Under the pieces are notes generated by a model. It saw only the letters and a list, made by a program, of their open reading frames with translations, did not search any database and had not been told where the DNA came from. Shown here in pieces: positions 17,075 through 25,816 of a stretch of DNA of 64,000 bases; positions within the stretch are counted from its first letter, which is position 1; every line of letters begins with the position of its first letter. The position numbers were made by a program, and so were the translations under genes. The stretch comes from Amycolatopsis sp. A133. GTDB lineage: Bacteria > Actinomycetota > Actinomycetes > Mycobacteriales > Pseudonocardiaceae. Where the stretch lies: contig NZ_JAVHJU010000001.1 in assembly GCF_031082405.1 (NCBI RefSeq), positions 1 to 64,000 of the forward strand. The letters are read 5' to 3'.

Positions 17075-18705
17075 CAGTTCCCCGGCGGCGGGGTCGGGTA
17101 CGTGCCGGCGTTCGGGTCGATCGGCACCGCGTCGAACTGCCGCAGCACGTCCTGGGTGTTCAGCGACGCCCCGGTCGGCAGCAACCCGATGATCGACTCG
17201 GGCGCGGGCTGGCGGTTGTTCAGGCCGATCGCGTCCGCGGTCTGCGCGTCCGGGACGCTGTAGCGGACACCCCGGTCGGAGATCAGCTGGATCTGGCCCT
17301 TGCCGAAGCTGGCCTTGCCGGTGGCGGACTGGACCACCGCGGCGAACCCGGGCTTGAGGTAAAAACCGTTGAGCGGCACCCGGTTCGGGCCCGGCGTGGT
17401 CACCGTCATCGGGGTGAACTTGTCGCCGGTGCTCTTCTGGCCGGGCAGCTGCGTGTCGACGTACACCGACGTGTGCGCGTCCTGGTCCGGGCCGGACCCG
17501 ACCAGCGACCAGCCCAGGCACGCGACCGACGAGTTCTTCGTCGCGTCGAGGACCGTCGGGACCGAGCGCGGGAAGTCGTCGACCGGGATGTAGTCGGGGT
17601 CGGTGGGCTGCAGCGTGTGCACGCCGGCGAGCTTGTCGAGGCCCAGCGTCTGGATCTTGCCGGAGCTGCCGTTCTTCGCGACGCGGATGATGTCGGCGAC
17701 GGCGTTGGACACCCGCTGGATGCCGCCCGTGGTGATCGCCCAGTAGTTCAGCGTCGTCTCGCCGGCCTGCTGCGTGGCGAAGACGTCGCCCGCGGTGAGG
17801 CCGTCGAAGTCCGCCGGGGCCGGGCCGTTCGCGATCTTCGGCGGGCTCAGCTTGGCGACCTCGGGGATCGCGTTCAGCAGCCCCTGCGTGATCTTCCGCG
17901 GCGCCGGCGGCAGCTGCAGCGCCGTCCGGACGGCGTCGTTCGGGTTGTCGACGTCGATCTCGGCGCGCACGGTGTTCGCGTTCGGCCGGTTCCGGGAACT
18001 CGGGAGCCGGTAGACCAGGTAGGTCTTCCCGTTGTCGGCCTTCGCCAGCAGCGCCTCGTTCTCGCCCAGCTCGGTACCGAGGCCACCGGGCGCGATCCCG
18101 CCGAAAACGTAGGTGTTCGTCCGGCCCGTGTCGGGGTTCGGCAACGACGGTTCGAGCTGAACCTGGTCGCAGACCGCCCAATTGGGGGAAATGCGCTGCG
18201 AATCCGACGGGATCAGCTGCGGGCCGTCCGGAATTCCGGTGAGTTTGTCGCGCGGAATGTCCTTCAGCTGCTCATCGGAAACGACCGTGGGATTCTTCAC
18301 ACTCGCCGGGCTCGCCGGGGCGGCGGCGGGCGCCGCGGTCGCGCCGCCGGCGCCCGCGCTCGGCTGCTTCTGCTGCGCCAGCAGCAAAAGGCGCGCGGAG
18401 GCGAGGTTGAAGGTCGGGATCAGCTTCTTCGGGTTGCCCGTCACGACGTAGACGGTGCCGGACTGCTCGCCGATCACGATGTTCCCGGCCTCGGGCACGG
18501 ACGGCGCCGGGCTGAGCAGCCCCCAGACGACGAAGACGATCATGCCGAGCGCGCCCAGCACGACCCCCACGATGGTGGCCCTCGTGTGGGTGCGCATCGG
18601 GTCGTGCAGCATCACGGCGTCCCGCCGGACCAGCGCCGACTGCATCCGCCGTAGGACGAACTGATACGCCTGGACCTGAGACTTAGTCGTGGGTGTTGAT
18701 GGCAT
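17074..18705 (-). CDS. eccB: Type VII secretion protein EccB
   Basis: Core ESX membrane component with one membrane pass and a large extracytoplasmic domain. The 543-residue protein starts MPSTPTTKSQVQAYQFVLRR, the conserved EccB N-terminus, has a membrane helix at about 44-64, and carries the repeat-type periplasmic domain with a conserved Cys pair near residues 183 and 411. The ATG at 18705 fits the family start. It is divergent from eccE with 156 bases between starts. Its stop codon touches the 62-bp repeats, after which the EspC-like and WXG genes follow on the same strand. Confidence 0.95.
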   Translation of the reverse strand: MPSTPTTKSQVQAYQFVLRRMQSALVRRDAVMLHDPMRTHTRATIVGVVLGALGMIVFVVWGLLSPAPSVPEAGNIVIGEQSGTVYVVTGNPKKLIPTFNLASARLLLLAQQKQPSAGAGGATAAPAAAPASPASVKNPTVVSDEQLKDIPRDKLTGIPDGPQLIPSDSQRISPNWAVCDQVQLEPSLPNPDTGRTNTYVFGGIAPGGLGTELGENEALLAKADNGKTYLVYRLPSSRNRPNANTVRAEIDVDNPNDAVRTALQLPPAPRKITQGLLNAIPEVAKLSPPKIANGPAPADFDGLTAGDVFATQQAGETTLNYWAITTGGIQRVSNAVADIIRVAKNGSSGKIQTLGLDKLAGVHTLQPTDPDYIPVDDFPRSVPTVLDATKNSSVACLGWSLVGSGPDQDAHTSVYVDTQLPGQKSTGDKFTPMTVTTPGPNRVPLNGFYLKPGFAAVVQSATGKASFGKGQIQLISDRGVRYSVPDAQTADAIGLNNRQPAPESIIGLLPTGASLNTQDVLRQFDAVPIDPNAGTYPTPPPGN

Positions 18706-18861
18706 TCTCGACCTACAGCTCTCCCCGTCGCGGTACGGTTCCGCAGGATAGCCGTACGGGGACCGTCTGGTGTGGGGTTTCTACCAACTCAAGCTAGTCT
18801 CGGGCACCCCGGGACCCGGCTTCCGGGTACGCAGCAAGCACGAGGGGAAGAGAAAGCGCGG

Positions 18862-20541
18862 ATGTCCGTCACCACTCCTCCACGTCCGCCTGGCCCGCCC
18901 GGGCCCCCGCCCCCCGGTGGCCGTCCGCCGGGCCCGCCGCCGCGGCCGGGCAGACCCGGTGGTCCCGGTGGCCCTGGTGGCGTTCCCGGCGGCCCTGGCG
19001 GGCCCGGTGGCGTTCCCGGCGGCCCGGGTGGTCCCGGCGGACCCGGTGGCGGTCCCGGTGGACCCGGCGGCCCTGGGATGCCTCCGCGCGGTCCTGGCGG
19101 TCCGGGTCCCGGTGGACCCGGCGGGCGGCCTGGTGGTCCCAGCGGCCCGGGTGGTCCTGGCGGACCCGGTGGTCCCGGCGGCGGTGGTCCTGGTGGTCCT
19201 GGTGGACCCGGTGGCGGTGGCCCGGGTGGTCCCGGTAGTGGCCCCGGCGGTCCCCAGGGGCCGGACGACAGCGGTTCCGCCACTCCCCCGCCCGGCCCGG
19301 CCCGGGTGGCTCCGCCCGCGCGCCGGCGCTCCTCCGGCGTCACCCTCGGCCCGCTGCCCGTGGCCAACCTCGTCGTGCTCGAAGTCGGCCTCGCGATCGG
19401 CCTGGTGCTGCTCGCGATCGACATGTCGCTGAAGTACGTCGCGATCGGCATCGTCGGCTTCGCCCTCATCGTCGCGCTGCTGCGCTGGCGCGGCCGCTGG
19501 TTCACCCAGTGGGTCGGCCTGACGCTGCGCTACACCTTCCGCTCGCACGACCGGGTCGCGACCCCGCTACCGCCGAGCACCGTCGAAGCCATGGCCGCCG
19601 AAGAAACCACGGTCACCGGCCCCGACGACGCCCGCGTCAACCTGCTGCGCATCGCCGTGCCGGACCTCGTCGTGGCGCACGGCGTCGACCACGAGCGCCA
19701 GCAGGTCGGGCTCGCGTGGAACGACGGCACGTGGACGGCGGTGCTGCTCGTCGAGCCGGCCCCGGCGCTGATCACCCAGGCCGACGGGGCGCCGAGCCTG
19801 CCGCTGTCGGCGCTCGCGCCCTGCCTCGAGGACCGCGGGGTGGTCCTCGACTCGATCCAGATGATCTGGCATTGCTACCCGGGCAGCGCGGCGCTGCCGT
19901 CGGACTCGCCGGCGCTCAGCTCCTACATGGAGGTGCTCGGACCGCTGCCGGCGGCGGCGCGGCGGACGACGTGGGTGGCGATCCGGCTCGACCCGAAGCG
20001 GTGCCCGGCGGCGATCCGGGAGCGCGGCGGCGGCGTTGTCGGCGCCCACCGCGCGTTGATCGGCGCGCTGTCGCGGGTGCGCAACGCGCTGGAGTCCCAG
20101 GGCGTGCCGACCCGGCCGCTCGACCCGGACGAGCTGCTGCGCGCGAGCATTTCGGCCGCGGAGCTGACCTCCGTCGCCGGCTCGCCGAGCAAGGTGACGC
20201 TGCAGGAACGCTGGTCCGGCGTGACCGCGGCCGGGATCGGGCACGCGAGCTACGCGATCACCGGCTGGCCGAAGGGCAAGGTCACCAGCAGCTTGAACGC
20301 GCTGACGAGCGTCCGCGCGCTGTCGGCGACGCTCGCGATGTCGATTTCCCCGGCGTCCGACGAAGGCAAGATCGGGCTGCGCGGCGTGGTCCGGGTGAGC
20401 GCGCGGAACCCGCGTGAGCTCGACGCCGCCGACCAGCGGCTGCACGGGCTGTCCGAGCGGCTGGGCGTCGACCTGACGCCGCTGCGCGGCCTGCAGGTTT
20501 CCGCGTTCGCCGCGACGCTGCCGATCGGAGGAACAGCATGA
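18862..20541 (+). CDS. eccE: Type VII secretion protein EccE with collagen-like N-terminus
   Basis: EccE is the peripheral membrane component of the ESX core complex. After two membrane helices (about 167-187 and 190-208) the 559-residue protein has the conserved cytosolic EccE domain. Residues 5-150 are an extraordinary Gly/Pro tract of repeating GPGG and GPGGPGG units, about 100 residues of near-pure Gly and Pro. The ATG at 18862 (MSVTTPPRPP) is the only sensible start ahead of that tract. It overlaps the next gene by ATGA. Mycobacterial ESX-4 loci lack eccE, so its presence here marks the complete, ancestral-like form of the locus. Confidence 0.9.
   Translation: MSVTTPPRPPGPPGPPPPGGRPPGPPPRPGRPGGPGGPGGVPGGPGGPGGVPGGPGGPGGPGGGPGGPGGPGMPPRGPGGPGPGGPGGRPGGPSGPGGPGGPGGPGGGGPGGPGGPGGGGPGGPGSGPGGPQGPDDSGSATPPPGPARVAPPARRRSSGVTLGPLPVANLVVLEVGLAIGLVLLAIDMSLKYVAIGIVGFALIVALLRWRGRWFTQWVGLTLRYTFRSHDRVATPLPPSTVEAMAAEETTVTGPDDARVNLLRIAVPDLVVAHGVDHERQQVGLAWNDGTWTAVLLVEPAPALITQADGAPSLPLSALAPCLEDRGVVLDSIQMIWHCYPGSAALPSDSPALSSYMEVLGPLPAAARRTTWVAIRLDPKRCPAAIRERGGGVVGAHRALIGALSRVRNALESQGVPTRPLDPDELLRASISAAELTSVAGSPSKVTLQERWSGVTAAGIGHASYAITGWPKGKVTSSLNALTSVRALSATLAMSISPASDEGKIGLRGVVRVSARNPRELDAADQRLHGLSERLGVDLTPLRGLQVSAFAATLPIGGTA
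18950..19260 (+). repeat. Gly/Pro-coding low-complexity repeat inside eccE
   Basis: About 310 bases of imperfect 9- and 18-base units such as ggtggtcccggtggaccc. They encode the GPGG tract of EccE. Such DNA is prone to slippage, so length variation between strains is expected. Confidence 0.85.
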
Positions 20542-21257
20542 GTTCGCGCGTCCGCGACGCCGGGCAGAACAGCGGTGTCGCACCGGAGTTCACGGTGGAT
20601 CCGGCGATGCTCGACGCGATCAGCCCCTCGGGTGACCGCGGCGGCATCGTGCTCGGCTCGGGCCTGAAGGGCGAGCCGCTGACGATCTCGGCGCTGCGCT
20701 CGACCCCCACCCGCATCGTGCTGGTGGGCGGACTCTACCTGGCCCGCCAGGTGGCCATGCGCGCGATGGCGGTCGGCGCGTGGGTTGTGGTCGCAACCGG
20801 GCGCCCGACGGAGTGGCAGGTGCTTGCCCGGGCGGCCGGCAGCCGCGACGGGCGGCCGTCACCGCTGGTGCAGATCCGCCGCCTGTCCCCGGTCGAGCTG
20901 CCCCGGCCGTCGGAGGACGCGCCGCTGCTGGTGGTCACCGACGGCGGCCCGACCCCGCAGGACCTGTTCCCGCCCCGATCGCCCTGGCAGACGACGGTGT
21001 ACGTGCTCCCGTACCTGCACCCGCAGGCGGGCGCGACGGCCAACGCGGCGGACCTGGTGCTGATGCAGCGCCTCCCGGCCGGCCAGGCCGAACTGGCGGC
21101 CCGCATCTGGCGCCTGCCGCCCCAGATGATGCGCCAGCTGACGACGTTGAAGGACGACCAGGTGGTGGCCTTGGGCCGGAACCTGTGGCGGCCGCTTCGC
21201 TTGGTCACGACGGGCAAGGAGCAGCAGCTCCTCGGCCCGGTCCGCCGCGGCGACTGA
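20538..21257 (+). CDS. Unknown ESX-associated protein downstream of eccE
   Basis: A 239-residue protein overlapping eccE by 4 bases (ATGA), so translationally coupled to it. It shows alternating strands and helices with hydrophobic strands (TRIVLVGGLYLARQ, GAWVVVATGRP, APLLVVTDGG) that suggest a Rossmann-like or P-loop-derived fold, but no Walker A motif. No signal peptide or clear membrane helix. I do not recognise the family. Strict coupling to eccE suggests a cytosolic partner of the EccE domain or a chaperone of the secretion complex (inference). Confidence 0.75.
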   Translation: MSSRVRDAGQNSGVAPEFTVDPAMLDAISPSGDRGGIVLGSGLKGEPLTISALRSTPTRIVLVGGLYLARQVAMRAMAVGAWVVVATGRPTEWQVLARAAGSRDGRPSPLVQIRRLSPVELPRPSEDAPLLVVTDGGPTPQDLFPPRSPWQTTVYVLPYLHPQAGATANAADLVLMQRLPAGQAELAARIWRLPPQMMRQLTTLKDDQVVALGRNLWRPLRLVTTGKEQQLLGPVRRGD

Positions 21258-21271
21258 GTCTGCCGCGGCTT

Positions 21272-21317
21272 GTCGTGAGTGGTAAGGCGGGTTCTAACCC
21301 GCTTTACCACTCACGAC
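21272..21317. terminator. Palindromic element, copy 2, between convergent genes
   Basis: A 22-bp stem (21272-21293 with 21296-21317) has a 2-base loop and a single G/T step. The right arm contains the truA stop codon. It lies between the converging ends of the eccE-linked gene and truA and matches the element at 1-40 in all but the loop and one compensated pair. Confidence 0.85.
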
Positions 21318-22210
21318 GGTGAGGTGCGGACGTTGCGGGTTTGCTCCGCACGGGCGGCCAGGTCCGCGTCCGGCGGGTAGTCCACGCCGAGCAGGGTAAG
21401 GCCGTGGGCCGGGGCGACCGCGCTGTCGCGGATGCCGCTCTCCAGCACCTTCGACGGCCACCCGTCGGTGCGGCGGCCGTCGCCCACCAGGAGCAGGACG
21501 CCGACCAGGCTGCGGACCATCGAGTGGCAGAACGCGTCGGCCGAGACCCGGACCTCCAGCAGGTGATCGTCCACCCGCTCCCACTCCAGGCGCTGCAGCT
21601 CGCGGATCGTCGTGCCCGTCTCGCGCTGCTTGCAGTACGCCGCGAAGTCGTGCAGGCCGAGCAGCTCGGCCGCCGCCGCGTTCATCGCGTCCGTCGACAG
21701 TGGACGGTTCCACGCCAGCGTGTCGTGGCGGCGCAGCGGGTCCACGCCCCACGGGGCGTCCGAGACCCGGTAGCGGTAGTGACGGCGGATCGCCGAGAAC
21801 CGCGCGTCGAACCCCTCCGGGGCGACCCGCGCACCCAGCACGCGCACATCGCCCGGCAGGAGACGGTTCCAGCGGCCCGCCATCCGGCCCAGGTCCGGGA
21901 TGCCCTCCGGAGAGACCGGGATCCGGCCCGAAGGTGCCGAAAGGGGCACGACGTCGACGTGGACGACCTGGCCAGTCGCGTGCACCCCGGCGTCCGTGCG
22001 GCCCGCCACGACCACGGACTTCGGCACCGAAGCTCCCGGTGGCTGCCGCTGCAGGGCCTCCTCCAGGACGCCCTGGACCGTCCGGCGGCCCGGCTGCCGG
22101 GCCCAGCCCGAGAAGTCCGTGCCGTCGTAGGAGACGTCCAGGCGCAGACGGACGAGCCCGCCCTCCCCGAGGGGAGTGGCGGGCTCGTCCGGTGTCGAAT
22201 CGGCCGTCAG
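21311..22210 (-). CDS. truA: tRNA pseudouridine(38-40) synthase
   Basis: Makes pseudouridine at positions 38-40 of the tRNA anticodon arm. The catalytic Asp is in GRTDAGVHATG, and the conserved N-terminal strand LDVSYDGTDFSGWARQP is present. The start is uncertain: between the rplQ stop and that strand there is no in-frame ATG, GTG or TTG. The best candidate is a CTG at 22210, with AAGGA 8 bases upstream, giving 299 residues; the only earlier standard codon is a TTG at 22342 deep inside rplQ. The gene follows rplQ, as is common, and ends within a palindromic element. Confidence 0.92.
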   Translation of the reverse strand: MTADSTPDEPATPLGEGGLVRLRLDVSYDGTDFSGWARQPGRRTVQGVLEEALQRQPPGASVPKSVVVAGRTDAGVHATGQVVHVDVVPLSAPSGRIPVSPEGIPDLGRMAGRWNRLLPGDVRVLGARVAPEGFDARFSAIRRHYRYRVSDAPWGVDPLRRHDTLAWNRPLSTDAMNAAAAELLGLHDFAAYCKQRETGTTIRELQRLEWERVDDHLLEVRVSADAFCHSMVRSLVGVLLLVGDGRRTDGWPSKVLESGIRDSAVAPAHGLTLLGVDYPPDADLAARAEQTRNVRTSPS

Positions 22211-22214
22211 GACG

Positions 22215-22769
22215 TCAGTCCTTCTTGGCGTCGGCGTCGGTCTCCTCCGAAGCCGGAGCCTCGGTGGTCTCCTCGGCCTTGGCCTCCTCGGCAGCGGGAG
22301 CCTCCTCCTCGGCCGGAGCCTCGGTGGTGGTCTCCTCGGCAACCGGAGCGGCGGCCTTCTCGTCCTTGGCGAACTTCGTCTTGCGAGCCCGCTCGGCCTC
22401 GGACGTCACGGTCTTCTCGGCCACCAGCTCGATGACGGCCATGGCGGCGTTGTCGCCCTTGCGCGCCATCGTCTTGGTGATCCGGGTGTAGCCACCAGCG
22501 CGCTCCGCGAAGTGCGGACCGATCTCGGCGAACAGCTTGTGCACGACGTCCTTGTCACGGACGACCTTCTGCACCTGACGGCGGTTGTGCAGGTCGCCCC
22601 GCTTCGCCTTCGTGATCAGCTTCTCGGCCAGCGGGCGGACCCGGCGGGCCTTCGCCTCGGTGGTCGTGATCTTGCCGTGCTCGAACAGCTGCGTGGCCAA
22701 GTTGGCCAGGATCAGCCGCTCGTGCGCGGACGACCCGCCGAGCCGGGCTCCCTTGGTAGGGGTGGGCAT
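22215..22769 (-). CDS. rplQ: 50S ribosomal protein L17 with acidic C-terminal tail
   Basis: Large-subunit protein near the exit tunnel. Residues 1-118 are the canonical L17 domain ([21 protein letters not shown] and the [13 protein letters not shown] segment). The remaining 65 residues are a low-complexity Glu/Ala/Thr/Pro tail (units like TTEAPAEEE), absent from E. coli L17 but found in several actinobacteria. It is the last ribosomal gene of the rpsM-rpsK-rpsD-rpoA-rplQ series, 44 bases after rpoA, and leads into truA. Confidence 0.96.
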   Translation of the reverse strand: MPTPTKGARLGGSSAHERLILANLATQLFEHGKITTTEAKARRVRPLAEKLITKAKRGDLHNRRQVQKVVRDKDVVHKLFAEIGPHFAERAGGYTRITKTMARKGDNAAMAVIELVAEKTVTSEAERARKTKFAKDEKAAAPVAEETTTEAPAEEEAPAAEEAKAEETTEAPASEETDADAKKD

Positions 22770-22813
22770 TGGTTCTCCTACTAGTTCAGCTCGCAGCGTC
22801 CAGGCACAGAGCC

Positions 22814-23887
22814 CTAGAGCTGCTCGGTCTCTGCGTAGTCCTGGCCATCGTCGTGGTGGCCGTCCGAAATCCCGTCGGCGATGCCACCGACACCCTCCGA
22901 CCAGCCTTCACCGTCGTAGCTGGCGGCCGCCGCGGTCGGGTCGAACCCGGGCGGGCTGTCCTTCAGCGCGAGACCGAGGCCGACGAGCTTGAGCTTGACC
23001 TCGTCGATCGACTTGGCGCCGAAGTTGCGGATGTCGAGCAGGTCCGCCTCGCTGCGCGAGACGAGCTCGCCCACCGTGTGGATGCCTTCGCGCTTGAGGC
23101 AGTTGTACGACCGGACGGTGAGGTCCAGGTCCTCGATCGGCATCGCGTAGGCGGCGATGGTGTCCGCCTCCTGCGGCGACGGGCCGATCTCGATGCCCTC
23201 GGCGTCGACGTTCAGCTCGCGAGCGAGACCGAACAGCTCCACCAGCGTCTTACCGGCCGACGCGACCGCGTCGCGCGGCGTGATCGACGGCTTGGTCTCG
23301 ACGTCCAGGATCAGCTTGTCGAAGTCGGTGCGCTGCTCGACACGGGTGGCCTCGACCTTGTAGGTCACCTTGAGCACCGGCGAGTAGATCGAGTCGACCG
23401 GGATCCGGCCGATCTCCGCGCCCGCCTGCTTGTTCTGCAGGGCCGGAACGTAACCGCGGCCGCGCTCGACGACGAGCTCGATCTCGAGCTTGCCCTTGCC
23501 GTTCAGCGACGCGATGTGCAGGTCCGGGTTGTGCACGGTGACACCCGCCGGCGGCACGATGTCGGCCGCCGTGACCTCACCGGGGCCCTGCTTGCGCAGG
23601 TACATGGTGACCGGCTCGTCCTCTTCCGAGGACACCACGAGCTCCTTGAGGTTCAGGATGACGTCGGTGACGTCTTCCTTCACCCCGGGAACGGTGGTGA
23701 ATTCGTGCAGCACGCCGTCGATGCGGATGCTCGTCACGGCCGCGCCCGGGATGGACGACAGCAGCGTACGACGCAGCGAGTTGCCGAGCGTGTAGCCGAA
23801 GCCGGGCTCCAGCGGTTCGATGGTGAACCGGGAGCGGGTCTCGTTGACCGTCTCTTCGCCGAGAGCCGGCCGCTGGGAAATCAGCAT
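22814..23887 (-). CDS. rpoA: DNA-directed RNA polymerase alpha subunit
   Basis: Scaffold for RNA polymerase assembly; its C-terminal domain contacts UP elements and activators. The 357-residue protein has the N-terminal dimerisation domain ([20 protein letters not shown], about 21-40), a linker near 235-250 and the C-terminal domain ([18 protein letters not shown], about 258-275), then an acidic actinobacterial tail. The ATG at 23887 fits the family N-terminus (MLISQRPAL). It is preceded by a 106-base gap that holds a strong stem-loop. Confidence 0.97.
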   Translation of the reverse strand: MLISQRPALGEETVNETRSRFTIEPLEPGFGYTLGNSLRRTLLSSIPGAAVTSIRIDGVLHEFTTVPGVKEDVTDVILNLKELVVSSEEDEPVTMYLRKQGPGEVTAADIVPPAGVTVHNPDLHIASLNGKGKLEIELVVERGRGYVPALQNKQAGAEIGRIPVDSIYSPVLKVTYKVEATRVEQRTDFDKLILDVETKPSITPRDAVASAGKTLVELFGLARELNVDAEGIEIGPSPQEADTIAAYAMPIEDLDLTVRSYNCLKREGIHTVGELVSRSEADLLDIRNFGAKSIDEVKLKLVGLGLALKDSPPGFDPTAAAASYDGEGWSEGVGGIADGISDGHHDDGQDYAETEQL

Positions 23888-23943
23888 TTCTTCCTAATTC
23901 CTTTCCAGACGACGCCCGCCATATGACGTCGAAGGGATGGCGC

Positions 23944-23972
23944 GGCGGCGGCGCACCTGTTGCGCCGCCGCC
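23944..23972 (-). promoter_or_regulatory. Intra-operon stem-loop between rpsD and rpoA
   Basis: Perfect 12-bp stem (ggcggcggcgca with its complement) and a 5-base loop. It has no T run on the minus strand, so RNA processing or partial attenuation seems likelier than full termination. Confidence 0.6.
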
Positions 23973-23993
23973 CGTATTCCGACCGGGGCCGGA

Positions 23994-24599
23994 CTACTTC
24001 GAGTAGAGCTCGACGATCAGCTGTTCCTGAACCGGAACGTCGATCTGCGCACGCTCCGGGAGCTGGTGGACCAGCACGCGGAGGTTGGACTGGACGACCT
24101 GCAGCCACGCCGGGATCGGGCGGTCGCCGAAGGACTCCTTGGCCACGACGAAGGGCAGCATCGAGAACGACTTCGGCCGCACGTCGATGATGTCCCACTT
24201 GGTGACCTGGAACGACGGGACGTTCACCTTCTGGCCGTTGACCAGGAAGTGGCCGTGGCTCACCAGCTGACGCGCCTGACGGCGGGTGCGGGCGATGCCG
24301 GCGCGGTAGATCACGTTGTCCAGGCGGGACTCGAGGATCTGCAGCAGGTTCTCACCGGTCTTGCCGGGACGCCGGACGGCTTCCTTGTAGTACCGGACGA
24401 ACTGACGCTCGAGAACGCCGTAGGTGTAGCGAGCCTTCTGCTTCTCCTGCGACTGCAGGAGGTACTCGGACTCCTTGATGCGCCCGCGGCCGTGCTGGCC
24501 CGGCGGGTAGGGGCGACGCTCGAAAGCCTGGTCGCCGCCGATGAGGTCAACCTTGAGGCGACGCGAAATACGCGTCGCGGGGCCGGTGTAACGAGCCAT
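23994..24599 (-). CDS. rpsD: 30S ribosomal protein S4
   Basis: Primary 16S rRNA-binding assembly protein. The 201-residue chain has the S4 RNA-binding domain at about residues 91-155 (LESRLDNVIYRAGIA start) and the usual C-terminal strand VQEQLIVELYSK. The N-terminus lacks the zinc-binding cysteines of the C-plus form, so this is the zinc-free version usual in high-GC Gram-positives. It lies 23 bases after rpsK and 106 bases before rpoA. Confidence 0.97.
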   Translation of the reverse strand: MARYTGPATRISRRLKVDLIGGDQAFERRPYPPGQHGRGRIKESEYLLQSQEKQKARYTYGVLERQFVRYYKEAVRRPGKTGENLLQILESRLDNVIYRAGIARTRRQARQLVSHGHFLVNGQKVNVPSFQVTKWDIIDVRPKSFSMLPFVVAKESFGDRPIPAWLQVVQSNLRVLVHQLPERAQIDVPVQEQLIVELYSK

Positions 24600-24622
24600 T
24601 TCTTCTTACTCCTCCCCGTTCC

Positions 24623-25030
24623 TCAGACCCGGCGCCGCTTGGGCGGGCGGCAGCCGTTGTGAGGCTGCGGGGTCACGTCCTGGATGGTGCCGACCTCGAG
24701 GCCGGCCGCCTGCAGCGAGCGGATCGCCGTCTCGCGGCCCGAACCCGGGCCCTTCACGAAGACGTCGACCTTCTTCATGCCGTGTTCGGCGGCCTTGCGA
24801 GCAGCGTTCTCGGCGGCCATCTGCGCGGCGAACGGGGTGGACTTGCGCGAGCCCTTGAAGCCCACGTGCCCACTCGACGCCCACGCGATCACGGCACCGG
24901 TCGGGTCCGTGATCGAGACGATGGTGTTGTTGAAGGTGCTCTTGATGTGCGCGTGACCGTGCGCAACATTCTTCTTTTCCTTGCGGCGGACCTTCTTGGC
25001 CCCGGCCGCAGTACGAGACTTCGGTGGCAT
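24623..25030 (-). CDS. rpsK: 30S ribosomal protein S11
   Basis: Platform protein of the 30S subunit near the E site. The 135 residues end in the signature [11 protein letters not shown]. The ATG at 25030 has an AGGAG ribosome site upstream, which lies immediately after the stop of the small 61-codon frame described at 25049-25234. It is unusual for the gap between rpsM and rpsK to be as long as 200 bases; in most bacteria the two are nearly adjacent. Confidence 0.97.
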   Translation of the reverse strand: MPPKSRTAAGAKKVRRKEKKNVAHGHAHIKSTFNNTIVSITDPTGAVIAWASSGHVGFKGSRKSTPFAAQMAAENAARKAAEHGMKKVDVFVKGPGSGRETAIRSLQAAGLEVGTIQDVTPQPHNGCRPPKRRRV

Positions 25031-25048
25031 GTTGTGAGGGATCTCCTG

Positions 25049-25234
25049 TTAGCGCGCGTTCTCTTGGTGAGCGGCGACCGCTTCGGCCTGTCCGCGCCGG
25101 ATGATCGAACCGGCGTCGGTGTACAGGTTGCGGAGCGCCATCGGGCGGGCGTAGAGCGCCTTGGGCGAGACACAAGCCGAGCCGCGGCGGTGAACGCCAC
25201 CCATCTGCACGACCTTCTTGCCCTGGACGCTCAC
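25049..25234 (-). CDS. Candidate 61-residue small protein between rpsM and rpsK
   Basis: The frame starts with a GTG overlapping the rpsM stop as GTGA, the same coupling used by several neighbours, and ends in TAA just before the rpsK ribosome site. Most of its codons end in G or C, like the genes around it. The product is basic, with one Cys (SACVSP) and the segments [18 protein letters not shown] and [18 protein letters not shown] do not recognise it as any ribosomal protein. Tight packing and codon use argue for a real gene; no homology test was possible. Confidence 0.55.
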   Translation of the reverse strand: MSVQGKKVVQMGGVHRRGSACVSPKALYARPMALRNLYTDAGSIIRRGQAEAVAAHQENAR

Positions 25235-25611
25235 TTCTTGCCAGCCTTCTTCTTGCCGGCGACCGTCTTCTTCGGACCCTTGCGGGTACGGGCGTTGGTC
25301 TTCGTGCGCTGACCACGGACGGGAAGTCCGCGGCGCCAGCGAAGGCCCTCGTAGCACCCGATCTCGATCTTCCGACGGATGTCGGCGTTCACCTCACGGC
25401 GAAGGTCACCCTCGACCTTGAAGTTCTCTTCGATGTACACACGCAGCTTCGCGAGGTCGTCATCGCTGAGGTCCTTGACGCGGGTGTCCGCGTTGAGCTC
25501 GGCAGCCTTGATGAGCTGCTTCGAGCGGGTACGGCCGATGCCGTAGATGTAGGTAAGCGCGATCTCCAGCCGCTTTTCGCGGGGGAGGTCTACGCCAGCG
25601 AGTCGTGCCAT
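25231..25611 (-). CDS. rpsM: 30S ribosomal protein S13
   Basis: Head protein of the 30S subunit, contacting the P-site tRNA and L5. The 126 residues include the N-terminal helix-two-turn-helix ([20 protein letters not shown]) and the basic tail [17 protein letters not shown] that reaches the tRNA. It is preceded by a 205-base gap after rpmJ, in which I see no convincing gene, and followed by a GTGA overlap into a small unannotated frame. Confidence 0.97.
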   Translation of the reverse strand: MARLAGVDLPREKRLEIALTYIYGIGRTRSKQLIKAAELNADTRVKDLSDDDLAKLRVYIEENFKVEGDLRREVNADIRRKIEIGCYEGLRWRRGLPVRGQRTKTNARTRKGPKKTVAGKKKAGKK

Positions 25612-25816
25612 TGGCGTTGATGCTCCTTCTTCGGTTTCATCTTCAGGTCTGCTCCCCGTCCGGTTCCGGGACCGACTCGCCTGTCGTGCCCTCGGCTTGC
25701 GCTTCGGGTGTCCCGGCCCCGGCCTGAAGCCCGGGGGTGAACCGGCTCACTCGCGTGACCCGGCAGGTGCGGGGAGGTTGTGTAGCCGTCAATCCGCTCT
25801 GCTCGAGTGCGGGTGA

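Noticed and set aside
25612..25816. Small frames in the rpmJ-rpsM gap
   Set aside because: They lack a ribosome site and coupling to neighbours, unlike the 61-codon frame between rpsM and rpsK.
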